A stretch of DNA of 64,000 bases from BP-464 sp045805505 (lineage in GTDB: Bacteria; Actinomycetota; Thermoleophilia; Solirubrobacterales; Solirubrobacteraceae): contig JBJMLA010000017.1 in assembly GCA_045805505.1 (NCBI GenBank), positions 1 to 64,000 on the forward strand, read 5' to 3'. Shown one piece after another: positions 17,487-25,874 of the stretch (position 1 is the stretch's first letter; every line of letters starts with the position of its first letter). The translations under genes were made by a program, and so were the position numbers. The notes below the pieces were generated by a model, which saw only the letters and a program-made list of their open reading frames with translations, had not been told where the DNA came from and searched no databases.

Positions 17487-18274
17487 GCTTCCCTCCGTGG
17501 CTTGATGACGGTCATCGCCAGCAGGGTGGCCAGCGCGATGATCGCGAGCAGGGCCGACGCGGCGTAGGCCCCGGCAAGGTCGAAGTTGTTGAACCGCTTC
17601 TCCACGAGCAGCGTCAGCGTCTCTGTCTCTCCGCTGATCTTGCCCGACACGACGCTGACGGCGCCGAACTCGCCGATGGCGCGTGCGGTCGACAACACCA
17701 CGCCGTAGGCCACGCCCCAGCGGATCGCCGGCAGCGTGATGCGGCGGAAGGTCTGCCAGCCGTTGGCGCCCAGCGTGGCCGCGGCCTGCTCCTGCTCGTC
17801 GCCGATCTCGCGCAGCACGGGCGAGACCTCGCGCGTGACGAACGGCAGCGTCACGAAGATCGTGGCCAGCACGATGCCGGGCGTCGAGAAGATGATCTGG
17901 ATGCCCGCGTCGGCGAGATCCTGGCCGAACCAGCCCGTCTTGCCGTAGACGAAGATCAGCGCGATGCCGACCACGACGGGCGAGATGGCGAACGGCAGGT
18001 CGACGATCGCCTCGAGGACGGGCTTGCCGGGGAACCGGCCGCGGACGAGCACCAGCGCGAGGATGATCCCGAAGACCGTCACGAGCGGCACGGTGATCGC
18101 GGTCACCGTCAGCGTGAGCATGAAGGCGTGCTGGGCGGCCGGCGTCGTCACCGACGCCCAGACCTCGCTCACGCCGGGCTCGAACGTCCGGTAGAGCACG
18201 ACCCCGACGGGGACCAGCAGCAGGACGGCGAGGTAGAGCAGCGCGACGATGCGCAGCGAGTAGCGCGAGCCCAT
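17483..18274 (-). CDS. cysW: sulfate ABC transporter permease CysW
   Basis: A 263-residue inner-membrane permease with about six helices. The EAA loop that contacts CysA is visible (EQAAATLGANGWQTFRRITL, residues about 165-184). The region LPFAISPVVVGIALIFVYG is characteristic of the CysW half of the sulfate channel, and the C-terminal ETLTLLVEKRFNNFD segment also fits. It overlaps cysT by one base and cysA by four. Confidence 0.93.
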   Translation of the reverse strand: MGSRYSLRIVALLYLAVLLLVPVGVVLYRTFEPGVSEVWASVTTPAAQHAFMLTLTVTAITVPLVTVFGIILALVLVRGRFPGKPVLEAIVDLPFAISPVVVGIALIFVYGKTGWFGQDLADAGIQIIFSTPGIVLATIFVTLPFVTREVSPVLREIGDEQEQAAATLGANGWQTFRRITLPAIRWGVAYGVVLSTARAIGEFGAVSVVSGKISGETETLTLLVEKRFNNFDLAGAYAASALLAIIALATLLAMTVIKPRREA

Positions 18275-19110
18275 CAGTGGCTTCCCCGGCGCTCGACGAC
18301 GCGCACGACGATCAGCACGAGGACCGAGAGCAGCAGCAGCACGACCGAGACGGACGCGGCGCCGACCGGGTTGTCGCTCTCGATCTGCTTGAAGACGAAG
18401 ACCGGCGCGACCTGCGTGTCGAAGGGCCGGTTGCCGGAGATCAGGACGATCGAGCCGAACTCGCCCACCGCGCGGGCGAAGGCGAGCGCCGCGCCGGAGA
18501 GGATCGCCGGGCGCAGGTTGGGCAGGATGATCCGGCGGAAGGTGGTGAACGGCGAGGCGCCCAGCGACGCGGCGGCCTCCTCCATCTCCTTGTCGAGCTC
18601 GATGAGCACGGGCTGCACCGCCCGGATGACGAACGGCAGCGTGACGAACAGCAGCGCCAGCAGGACCGCCGTCTTGGTGAAGGCGATGTCGATGCCGACC
18701 GGGGACTTCGGGCCGTAGAGGGCCAGGAGCGTGACGCCGGCGACGATCGTCGGCAGCGCGAAGGGCAGGTCGATCAGCGCGTTGACGACGCGCTTGCCCG
18801 GGAACTTGTCACGAACGAGCACCCACGCGATGAGCGTGCCCATCACCGCGTTGATCGCCGCGGTCAGCAGCGAGATCCACATCGTGAACTTCAGGGCGTC
18901 GACGGCCTGCTTGGACGACACCGCGTGCCAGAACGTGTCCCAGCCGCCCTCGGTCGACTTGGCGACCACGGCGGCGAGGGGCAGCAGCACGATCAGGCTC
19001 AGCCACAGCACCGAGACGCCGAGGCTGAGCCCGCTCGTACCCGCTGGGGGCGCGCCCTTGGCGCGCCCGCGACGGAACGGACTTCTCACAGAGAGGCCGA
19101 GGCCGCTCAT
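18274..19110 (-). CDS. cysT: sulfate ABC transporter permease CysT (CysU)
   Basis: A 278-residue permease pairing with CysW. It has six helices, the CysT-type segment LPFALPTIVAGVTLLALYG and the EAA loop MEEAAASLGASPFTTFRRII. An extra basic N-terminus of about 25 residues (RSPFRRGRAKGAPPAG) precedes the first helix. The ATG overlaps the sbp stop by four bases, so translation is probably coupled. Confidence 0.93.
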   Translation of the reverse strand: MSGLGLSVRSPFRRGRAKGAPPAGTSGLSLGVSVLWLSLIVLLPLAAVVAKSTEGGWDTFWHAVSSKQAVDALKFTMWISLLTAAINAVMGTLIAWVLVRDKFPGKRVVNALIDLPFALPTIVAGVTLLALYGPKSPVGIDIAFTKTAVLLALLFVTLPFVIRAVQPVLIELDKEMEEAAASLGASPFTTFRRIILPNLRPAILSGAALAFARAVGEFGSIVLISGNRPFDTQVAPVFVFKQIESDNPVGAASVSVVLLLLSVLVLIVVRVVERRGSH

Positions 19111-20117
19111 CCGCTGGTGGAGACCCCCGCCTCGTCCTCGATCTTGGCGACCGAGCCGTTCTCGGGATCGAAGTACTGCGAGTTGATCTTGTCCCAGCCG
19201 CCGAGGTCGTCCACGGTCGTGACCTTCTTCGGCTCGGGGAACTTGTCCTTGTTGGCCTCGAAGACCTTCTTGTTGACCGGGCGGTAGCCCCAGTCGGCGA
19301 AGTGCTGCTGGGCGGCGTCGCCGAGGACGTAGTCCTTGAAGGCCGTGGCCTGCTCGGGCGCGTCCTTGAGGACCGCGATCGGGTTCTGGATCAGGAACGT
19401 GTCGTCGGGGACGACCAGCTCGAGGTCCTTCTCGCCCTTCTTGACCGCGGTCGTGTACTCGTACTCGTAGGAGATCAGGACGTCGCCCTGGCCGCCGGTG
19501 AAGGCGGTCAGCGCGTCACGGCCGGACTTCGGCTGGACGGGCACGTGGTTCTTGAGCAGGTCCGCGACGTAGTCGATGCCGCCGTGGGCGATGCCGCCCA
19601 GGAGGTTCCACTTGGCCGCACCCGAGGTGAACGGGTTCGGCGTCACGACCTCGACGCCCGGCTTGAGCAGGTCGTCCCAGGTCTTGATGCCCTTGGGGTT
19701 GCCCTTGCGGACGACGAAGGCGACGAGCGACGTCGTGACGAAGCCCTTGCTCTCGCCGGTGGTCCAGTCGTCGGCGACCTGGCCGGACTCGACGAGCCGG
19801 TCGACGTCGGGAGCCAGCGACATGGTGACGACGTCGGCCTTGAGGCCGGCCTCGACGGCGCGCGACTGCTCGCCCGAGGCGCCGTAGGACGTCTTGAACG
19901 TCACGCCCTTGCCCTCCGCGGTCTTCTGGAAGTCCGGGATGATCTCGTCGTAGACGACCTCAGGGGTCGAGTAGGCGACGAGCGAGAGCTCCGTCGAGCC
20001 GGAGCCCGAGGACGAGCCCGAATCCGAGTCGCTTGTGCTGTCTGAAGTACCACCGCAGCCGGCGGCGACCAGAGCGGTCAGTGCGAACAGCGCGGCGATG
20101 AAGTTTCGGGGATTCAA
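19107..20117 (-). CDS. sbp: sulfate-binding lipoprotein of the ABC transporter
   Basis: A 336-residue periplasmic-type binding protein anchored as a lipoprotein: the leader NFIAALFALTALVAAGCGG ends in a lipobox Cys. A Ser/Asp/Gly-rich linker of about 25 residues follows, then the Sbp/CysP fold starting LSLVAYSTPEVVYDE. Ligand-loop regions typical of sulfate binders are visible (YGASGEQSRAVEAG, PNPFTSGAAKWN). The TTG at 20117 was chosen because GGAGGA lies three bases upstream and the signal peptide begins there; a longer frame to 20180 has no such support. It is the first gene of the sulfate operon. Confidence 0.92.
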   Translation of the reverse strand: MNPRNFIAALFALTALVAAGCGGTSDSTSDSDSGSSSGSGSTELSLVAYSTPEVVYDEIIPDFQKTAEGKGVTFKTSYGASGEQSRAVEAGLKADVVTMSLAPDVDRLVESGQVADDWTTGESKGFVTTSLVAFVVRKGNPKGIKTWDDLLKPGVEVVTPNPFTSGAAKWNLLGGIAHGGIDYVADLLKNHVPVQPKSGRDALTAFTGGQGDVLISYEYEYTTAVKKGEKDLELVVPDDTFLIQNPIAVLKDAPEQATAFKDYVLGDAAQQHFADWGYRPVNKKVFEANKDKFPEPKKVTTVDDLGGWDKINSQYFDPENGSVAKIEDEAGVSTSG

Positions 20118-20120
20118 TTG

Positions 20121-20133
20121 TCCTCCAACTTGG
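20121..20133 (-). promoter_or_regulatory. ribosome-binding site and palindrome before sbp
   Basis: Read on the - strand, GGAGGA (20126-20121) lies three bases before the TTG start of sbp and decides that start. It is overlapped by the palindrome CCAAGTTGG (20133-20125). A repressor bound here, for example the nearby Rrf2 protein, could block the sulfate operon; that is inference. Confidence 0.45.
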
Positions 20134-20179
20134 TAGGGAATGCTCAGAATAGCAACGATCCCCACGTTCCCGGTGGACA

Positions 20180-20207
20180 TTGGTGCTGCCGAGCTTCGCG
20201 CTAGGGT
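20180..20207 (+). promoter_or_regulatory. promoter of the ThyX-like gene
   Basis: TTGGTG (20180-20185) and TAGGGT (20202-20207) are spaced by 16 bases and resemble a housekeeping sigma promoter. The start codon is 15 bases after the -10 box, giving a very short leader. Confidence 0.5.
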
Positions 20208-20221
20208 CTCGCCCCCGCGTT

Positions 20222-21826
20222 ATGAAGCCCCCGGTCGAGACGTTCACCCCCGCCGAGCAGGCCAAGCTCGCCCCCTACTTCACGAACATCGACCTTCCGG
20301 TCTTCGCGCTCATCAACCTGCCCGAGACCGTCAAGGGCGCGATGTTCGCCCGGTACTCGCGCTACCAGGGCACGCTGCGGCGGATGTTCCTCGACGAGTT
20401 CGCCGACTCGGTCCCGGAGATCACCGGCGACCTGACCAACGAGGGCGATCGCGCGGCCAAGCTCTACGAGACGATCTTCCTCGGTTATGGCGATGACTCG
20501 GTCGCCCAGCTCGGCGGCGCGCACGTAGCCTGCGAGTGGGTCTCCAACGTCATGACCAAGGTCCTCCAGCGCCCGCGCATCGGCGCCTACCTGGAGCAGT
20601 CGACCCGTTACATCGCCTACGACGCCCCGATGCCGGGCGGCGGCTACCGCTACTACCGCGATCCCGAGCTGGGCCCGGAGTACGAGCGCGCGATGGACGA
20701 GGTCTTCTCGATCTACGCCGCGGCGCTTCCACGCGTCATCGAGTGGGCCGACGCGGCCTTCCCCGCTCCCAGCGGCGAGCCGAGCGCCGCGCACCGCCGC
20801 GCGATCACCGCCAAGGCGCTCGACCTGCTGCGGGGCCTGCTGCCCGCCGCCTCGCTGTCGCACATGGGCATCTACGCCAGCGGCCAGACCTACGAGCAGC
20901 TGATCCTGCACCTGCTCGCCCACCCGCTGCCCGAGGCACGCCAGCAGGGCCGCTGGATCCTCGACGCGGTCAAGGGCGTGATGCCCTCGTTCGTCTCGCG
21001 CGTCGAGCGGCCCGACCGCGGCGGCGAGTGGGTCAACTACCTCGAGGCCCGCGAGCGCGCCGCCGAGCGCTGGGTCTCGCGCCTCGGTCTGGACCGCCGC
21101 CCCGACGAGGGCGAGGGCCCGACGCGCCCGTCGGTCAAGCTCCTGCACGTCGACGGTGACGAGGACGCCCTGCTGGCGTCATCGCTGTTCGAGGCCGCGG
21201 GCGCCGAGGAGGAGACCGTCCAGATGCGGCTCGCCGCGCTGAGCAGCGAGGAGAAGGGCGAGCTGCTCGCCGACCTCGTGGGCGAGCGCAGCAACCGCCG
21301 CCACCGCCCGGGTCGCGGCTGGGAGGCCCTGCGCTACCGCTTCGAGATCGTCTCGGACTACGGCGCGTTCCGTGACCTGCAGCGCCACCGGATGCTCACC
21401 GTCCAGTGGCAGCGCCTCACGCCCGACCTCGGCGCCGGCGTTCCCGAGGAGGTCGTCGCCGCGGGCTGCGGCGCCGCCTACAAGCGCGCGCTCGAGGTCT
21501 CGCGCGACGCCTACGAGCGGATCGTCGCCGCCGGCCACGACCAGCGGGCCGCGTCCTACGCGCTGTGCCTGGGCTACCGCCTGCGCTACGTCCTCGATCT
21601 CAACGCGCGCGAGGCGATGCAGCTCATCGAGCTGCGCTCGGGCCGGGAGGGCCACCCGTCCTACCGGGCCGTCGCCCACGAGATGCACCGCCAGATCGCC
21701 GAGGTCCACCCCTCGGTCGCCGCCGCGATGCGCCACGTCGACACCGACGCCGAGCCCCGCCTGGAGCGGATCCTCTCGGAGATGCGCACTCAGGCCAAGC
21801 TGGACTCCGTCGTGCCGCGCGGCTGA
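20222..21826 (+). CDS. double ThyX-like protein (FAD-dependent thymidylate synthase superfamily)
   Basis: A 534-residue protein, about twice the usual ThyX length (210-260). Both halves resemble ThyX but both signature motifs (RHRxxSxNxxSxRY) are altered. The first reads RPRIGAYLEQSTRY, with His replaced by Pro118. The second reads RHRMLTVQWQRL at 388, keeping RHR but losing the later Ser and Arg. The C-terminal ELRSGREGHPSYRAVAHEMH resembles the ThyX dUMP-binding helix region. Thymidylate synthesis is therefore doubtful; a related flavin- or nucleotide-dependent role is possible. The gene stands alone with its own promoter. Confidence 0.8.
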   Translation: MKPPVETFTPAEQAKLAPYFTNIDLPVFALINLPETVKGAMFARYSRYQGTLRRMFLDEFADSVPEITGDLTNEGDRAAKLYETIFLGYGDDSVAQLGGAHVACEWVSNVMTKVLQRPRIGAYLEQSTRYIAYDAPMPGGGYRYYRDPELGPEYERAMDEVFSIYAAALPRVIEWADAAFPAPSGEPSAAHRRAITAKALDLLRGLLPAASLSHMGIYASGQTYEQLILHLLAHPLPEARQQGRWILDAVKGVMPSFVSRVERPDRGGEWVNYLEARERAAERWVSRLGLDRRPDEGEGPTRPSVKLLHVDGDEDALLASSLFEAAGAEEETVQMRLAALSSEEKGELLADLVGERSNRRHRPGRGWEALRYRFEIVSDYGAFRDLQRHRMLTVQWQRLTPDLGAGVPEEVVAAGCGAAYKRALEVSRDAYERIVAAGHDQRAASYALCLGYRLRYVLDLNAREAMQLIELRSGREGHPSYRAVAHEMHRQIAEVHPSVAAAMRHVDTDAEPRLERILSEMRTQAKLDSVVPRG

Positions 21827-21852
21827 CGCGGGTTTTGGGGTAACACCTCCTC

Positions 21853-22092
21853 GTGGCTCACGAGGAGAAGGCCGTCATCACGCCCTACCGCGACGGGCCG
21901 CTGCTCGTGCGCGGGCCGTTCGTCATCACCGACCAGGACGGCACCGAGATCGAGGTCGGCCGCAAGACCGTCGCGCTGTGCCGCTGCGGCAAGTCCCGGA
22001 TGCGGCCGTTCTGCGACGGCACGCACCAGGTCATCCGCTTCCGCGCGCCGTCAGGCCTCGAGGAGGGGCGCGAGCCGCGTTTCGAGCGCTGA
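21853..22092 (+). CDS. CDGSH iron-sulfur protein
   Basis: A 79-residue protein with the CDGSH [2Fe-2S] motif CRCGKSRMRPFCDGTH, that is three Cys and one His ligand. The N-terminal beta strands (GPLLVRGPFVITDQDG) are typical of bacterial one-motif CDGSH proteins. The start is GTG; a TAACAC box ends six bases before it. Its last 42 bases overlap the convergent heme-oxygenase-like gene, and the pair probably works together in redox chemistry (inference from proximity). Confidence 0.9.
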   Translation: MAHEEKAVITPYRDGPLLVRGPFVITDQDGTEIEVGRKTVALCRCGKSRMRPFCDGTHQVIRFRAPSGLEEGREPRFER

Positions 22093-23073
22093 GCCGCCGA
22101 GCAGCGACGTCTCGCCGCGCTCCCAGCGGTCGAGCACATGGCCGGCCCAGCGGCCCTCGACGAAGACCAGCGCGCGGGCGCCCCACAGGATCTGCGGCGA
22201 CAGCGCCGGGTCCTGCTCGGCCAGGCCGCCCGCGAGATCCACGGCGGCGATCGCCTCGTGCACGGCGTCGGCCTCGACGTGCTCGTCGAAGAAGTCGAGC
22301 GCGCCGTCCACGCAGCCGAGGCGCCGCAGGCCGTTGGCGTAGCGGCGGTTGGGGACCGAGGAGGTCATCTCGAACAGCGCGAGGTGCCCGACGATGGCAC
22401 CGCGCAGACGGCGGTGCAGGCCGCACAGCGACATCAGGTTGACCGTGGCCAGCGTGATCCCGGGGATGCGGTCGAGGTAGGCGCCGTAGGCGCTGTCGAG
22501 CCCGACGGCCTCCATCGCGTCGGCGAACAGCTGGGCGTGGATGCGGTCAGGGCGGCCCGCGCCGTACTCGTCGGCCTGCACCTCCACCATCGCCGCCTTG
22601 GGCCGGCCGTGCAGGCGCGGCAGCGCCCACGAGTGCGGGTCGGCCTCCTTGAGCTGATAGGCGCTGCGGTGCACGAGGAACTCGTGGAACTGCGCGATGG
22701 TGCCGTCGCGCTCGAGGTGCCGTGAGAGCGACGGGCTGTCGTCGGCCTCGGCGATGGCCCGCAGCGCGAGGTCCATCTCGGACGCGTCGACGCCACCGGC
22801 CGCCGGGCCGATCGCCGCGACGAGCGCCGCCTCGAAGGCGTCCTCGAGCGCAGCGCGGAACGCGAGCAGCGCCGGGTCCCACTCCCATCGGTCGTCGACG
22901 CCGGGCAGGCCGCGGTAGTGCAGCTCGTAGCAGAGGTACAGCGCGTAGTGGAGGTCCTCACCGTCGAGGGCGTGCGCCGCGTCGACGCGCGGAGCCGCGA
23001 TCGGCGTCCCCGGCGGCGCCGTCAGCGCAGCGAGAAGCGCCTCGGAGAGGGGACCACGGGCAGCGATGACCAC
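22051..23073 (-). CDS. heme-oxygenase-like (HDO-type) iron-containing oxidase
   Basis: A 340-residue, mostly helical protein. Likely metal-binding helices carry clustered Glu/His: FHEFLVHRSAYQLKEADPHS near residue 127, MVEVQADEYGAG near 163 and FFDEHVEADAVHEA near 255. This spacing fits the heme-oxygenase-like diiron oxidase/oxygenase superfamily, often annotated as iron-containing redox enzyme. The substrate is unknown. The start is GTG. It overlaps the CDGSH gene tail to tail. Assignment to the superfamily rests on motif pattern only. Confidence 0.75.
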   Translation of the reverse strand: MVIAARGPLSEALLAALTAPPGTPIAAPRVDAAHALDGEDLHYALYLCYELHYRGLPGVDDRWEWDPALLAFRAALEDAFEAALVAAIGPAAGGVDASEMDLALRAIAEADDSPSLSRHLERDGTIAQFHEFLVHRSAYQLKEADPHSWALPRLHGRPKAAMVEVQADEYGAGRPDRIHAQLFADAMEAVGLDSAYGAYLDRIPGITLATVNLMSLCGLHRRLRGAIVGHLALFEMTSSVPNRRYANGLRRLGCVDGALDFFDEHVEADAVHEAIAAVDLAGGLAEQDPALSPQILWGARALVFVEGRWAGHVLDRWERGETSLLGGSALETRLAPLLEA

Positions 23074-23088
23074 GCCCGATCCGTACCC

Positions 23089-24198
23089 TCAAACACCATC
23101 CAGAAAGCGCGCCGCGAGCCAGGCGGTTGCGCTTCGGACGTCGCCGTCGGCGGCCACTCGGAGCTTCGCGGCGCCGCCGCCGGCGCCGGCCAGGATCCGC
23201 GCGGCGGCCACGCCCGCGGCGCAGCCCAGGCGCTCCGCGGTCGGCGTGATCGCGTCGAGCAGCGCGGCGACCCGATCGGCCGTCGGCTCGCGCTCGCCGG
23301 TCTCCAGATCGGCCATCTCGCCCGCCAGCCCGTGGCGCAGCGCGCTCCAGCGGTTCTCGGCGATCCGCCAGGTCTCGGGCACCGGCAGCGTCTCGCCGGC
23401 GTCGAGGCGCTCGGCCAGCCAGCCCGTCAGCGCGTGGGCGACGGCGGCGACCGCGCGAGCGTCGGCCAAGGTGGGCTGCGCGTCGGGCACCCGCAGCTCG
23501 AGCGTGCCGTGGACGTGGTGGGGGCGCAGCTCCCACCACCAGCTCGCCGGGTCGCCCGCCCAGCGCAGCCCGTCGGCGAACGCGTCCCATGACGCCAGCG
23601 CCGGCGGCACCCCCTGGCGCGGCAGCAGGGTGCCGATCAGCGGGCGCATCGACGCCAACCCGGTGTCGCGGCCGTCGTGGAACGGGGCGCAGGCGGCCAG
23701 CGCGGCGAGCTCGGGCAGGTAGCCGCGCAGCGCGTTGTAGACGGCCAGGGCGCGGCCGGCGGGGCGCACGCAGACGTGGACCTGCAGCGCGAAGACGAGC
23801 TGGCGGCGCGCGATCGATCCGTAGCGCTCCTCGATCGCGTCGTAGCGCGGCCCGCGGTTGAGCTCGCCCTCGGCAGCCGCGAACGGGTGGGTGCCCGCGC
23901 AGCCGAGCGCCAGCCCGAGCGGCGCGGCGCGGTCGGCGAGCTCGCGCCGGCCCGCGGCGAGGCCGGCGATCGCGGCGTCGACGGTGGTGCACGGGTCGCT
24001 GGCCAGCTCGACCTGGGCGGCCGGCATCTCAGGCTCGACGAGCCCGCCCACGAGCTCCATGCCGCGCGGCGCGAGATCGAGGGTCGCGGCGTCGAGGACC
24101 ATGATCTCCTCCTCCAGGCCGACGGTCAGCGGCGCTGGTTCATCGAACCGCGCGCGGAGCGCCGCGCTTGACAGAAGGGTTGTCGGGGAACCAGCCAT
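23089..24198 (-). CDS. YbdK-type carboxylate-amine ligase (glutamate-cysteine ligase family 2)
   Basis: A 369-residue ATP-grasp-like ligase, the normal length of YbdK/GCS2 proteins. The family start LTVGLEEEIMVLD is at residue 24 and the QVELAS metal segment follows near 63. HPFAAAEGELNRGPRYDAI, FALQVHVCVRP (usual xxxHVH), WWWELRPHHVHGTLELRV and ENRWSALRHG are also present. Family members have weak glutamate-cysteine ligase activity; the true substrate here is unknown. The ATG lies three bases from the divergent methyltransferase start. Confidence 0.88.
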   Translation of the reverse strand: MAGSPTTLLSSAALRARFDEPAPLTVGLEEEIMVLDAATLDLAPRGMELVGGLVEPEMPAAQVELASDPCTTVDAAIAGLAAGRRELADRAAPLGLALGCAGTHPFAAAEGELNRGPRYDAIEERYGSIARRQLVFALQVHVCVRPAGRALAVYNALRGYLPELAALAACAPFHDGRDTGLASMRPLIGTLLPRQGVPPALASWDAFADGLRWAGDPASWWWELRPHHVHGTLELRVPDAQPTLADARAVAAVAHALTGWLAERLDAGETLPVPETWRIAENRWSALRHGLAGEMADLETGEREPTADRVAALLDAITPTAERLGCAAGVAAARILAGAGGGAAKLRVAADGDVRSATAWLAARFLDGV

Positions 24199-24201
24199 GG
24201 C

Positions 24202-24855
24202 GTGCGCCTCGTCGTACCCCCAGGGGTCTTCCATCCACCGTCCGATGCCTACATGCTCGCCGACGTGCTGCGCGAGCACGCGCCCGGCGCCGACGTTCTC
24301 GATCTGTGCACGGGCAGCGGCGTCCTCGCGGTCTCCGCCGGCCTGGCCGGCGCCCGCAGCGTCACCGCGGTCGACGTCTCGCGCCGCGCGGTGTTCGCCG
24401 CACGGCTCAACGGCGCGCTCAACCGGGTGCGCATCCGGGGGCGGCGCGGCAATCTGCTCGACGCGGTCCCCGGCGAGAAGTTCGACGTCATCGTCGCCAA
24501 CCCGCCGTACCTGCCCGCGGTCTGCGACGAGCCGCGCGGGCTCGAGCGCGCGACGGAGGCGGGCCCGGACGGCCGCCGCTTCGTCGACGAGCTCATCGAC
24601 CGCGCGCCCGATCACCTGCGGCCGGGCGGCGTGCTGCTCGTCGTGCACTCGTCGGTCAACGGGGTCGACCCGTCGCTGGAGCGCATCGAGCGCAACGGTC
24701 TCGATCCCGACCTCGCGGCCGCGCACCGCGGCCCGCTGGGGCCGATCCTCACCGACCGCGCACCGGTCCTCGAGGAGCGCGGGCTGCTCGCGCCCGGCGA
24801 GCGCGAGGAGGACGTCGTGATCGTCCGCGGTCGCGTGCCGGTCGCCACCGTCTAG
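24202..24855 (+). CDS. HemK/PrmC-like methyltransferase
   Basis: A 217-residue class I methyltransferase. VLDLCTGSGVLAVSAG is motif I and VIVANPPYLP carries the NPPY motif typical of enzymes that methylate glutamine side chains or nucleobases. It lacks the N-terminal helical domain of PrmC and resembles the short HemK2/N6AMT1-type proteins. The GTG start is supported by the conserved N-terminus (VVPPGVFHPPSDAYML). It is divergent from the YbdK gene with only three bases between them. Confidence 0.85.
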   Translation: MRLVVPPGVFHPPSDAYMLADVLREHAPGADVLDLCTGSGVLAVSAGLAGARSVTAVDVSRRAVFAARLNGALNRVRIRGRRGNLLDAVPGEKFDVIVANPPYLPAVCDEPRGLERATEAGPDGRRFVDELIDRAPDHLRPGGVLLVVHSSVNGVDPSLERIERNGLDPDLAAAHRGPLGPILTDRAPVLEERGLLAPGEREEDVVIVRGRVPVATV

Positions 24856-24872
24856 CCCCGATACTGCAGCGC

Positions 24873-25874
24873 ATGGTCCTCGATGCGCTCGCGCGGCCGA
24901 TCGTGCTCGCCCCCATGGCCGGGGGACCGTCGACGCCCGAGCTCGCGGCGGCCGTCTGCGAGGCCGGCGGACTCGGTTTTCTCGCCGCGGGCTACCTGGC
25001 TCCCGAGACGCTGGCCGAGCAGGTCGCCGCGCTGCGCGCGCTGACCCATCGCCCGTTCGGCGTCAACGTGTTCGTGCCCGGCCCCGCGCCGGCGCAGCGC
25101 GAGACCTATGAGCCCTACGTGCGTCGCCTCGCCGCCTGGGCCGCGGAGCACGACCTGCCGGTCGGCGAGCCGCGCCACGACGACGACGGCTACGCGGAGA
25201 AGATCGACCTCCTCCTCGCCGACCCGCCGGCGGCGATCTCGTTCACCTTCGGCTGCCCGAGCGACGAGGTCTCGGCCGCCGTGCGCGGCGCCGGCAGCGA
25301 GGTATGGGCGACGGTCACCTGCCCGGCCGAGGCCGAGCAGGCAGCGCCGGTGGCCGACGTGCTCATCGCGCAGGGCATCGAGGCCGGCGGGCACCGGGGG
25401 ACCTTCACCGACCGCGACGACGCGGAGGCCCACGGGACGCTCGCGCTGGTCGAGCTCGTGCGTCCGCGCTTCGCCGGCGGCCTCGTGGCCACCGGCGGGC
25501 TGACGAGCCGTGAGGCGGTGGCCGGCGCCATCGCGGCCGGCGCCGACGCCGTGCAGGCGGGCAGCGCGTTCCTGCTGTGCCCGGAGGCGGGCACGAGCGC
25601 GGCGCAGCGCGAGGCGATGCGCGCCGGCGGCCCGACCGCCATGACCCGCGCCTTCAGCGGTCGCCTGGCCCGCGGGATCCGCAACGCGTTCATGGACGAG
25701 CACGGCGCGCACGCGCCCCTGGCCTATCCCGAGATCCACCACCTCACCGCGCCGCTGCGCCGCGAAGCGCGGGCCCGCGGCGACGCAGCGAGCATCAACC
25801 TGTGGGCGGGCGAGGCCTACGCGCTCGCCCGCGCCGAGCCCGCCGCCGACGTCGTGGCCCGGCTCGCTCCCTAG
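24873..25874 (+). CDS. nitronate monooxygenase (2-nitropropane dioxygenase family)
   Basis: A 333-residue FMN-dependent TIM-barrel enzyme that oxidises alkyl nitronates. The FMN segment PIVLAPMAGGPSTPELAAAV opens the protein. The catalytic His lies in GIEAGGHRGTF near residue 175. The phosphate-binding segment LVATGGLTSREAVAGAIAAG and AVQAGSAFLLCPEA follow, as in class I NMOs. The ATG lies 17 bases after the preceding stop, with GATACT seven bases upstream. Its end overlaps a convergent hydrolase by four bases. Confidence 0.9.
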   Translation: MVLDALARPIVLAPMAGGPSTPELAAAVCEAGGLGFLAAGYLAPETLAEQVAALRALTHRPFGVNVFVPGPAPAQRETYEPYVRRLAAWAAEHDLPVGEPRHDDDGYAEKIDLLLADPPAAISFTFGCPSDEVSAAVRGAGSEVWATVTCPAEAEQAAPVADVLIAQGIEAGGHRGTFTDRDDAEAHGTLALVELVRPRFAGGLVATGGLTSREAVAGAIAAGADAVQAGSAFLLCPEAGTSAAQREAMRAGGPTAMTRAFSGRLARGIRNAFMDEHGAHAPLAYPEIHHLTAPLRREARARGDAASINLWAGEAYALARAEPAADVVARLAP

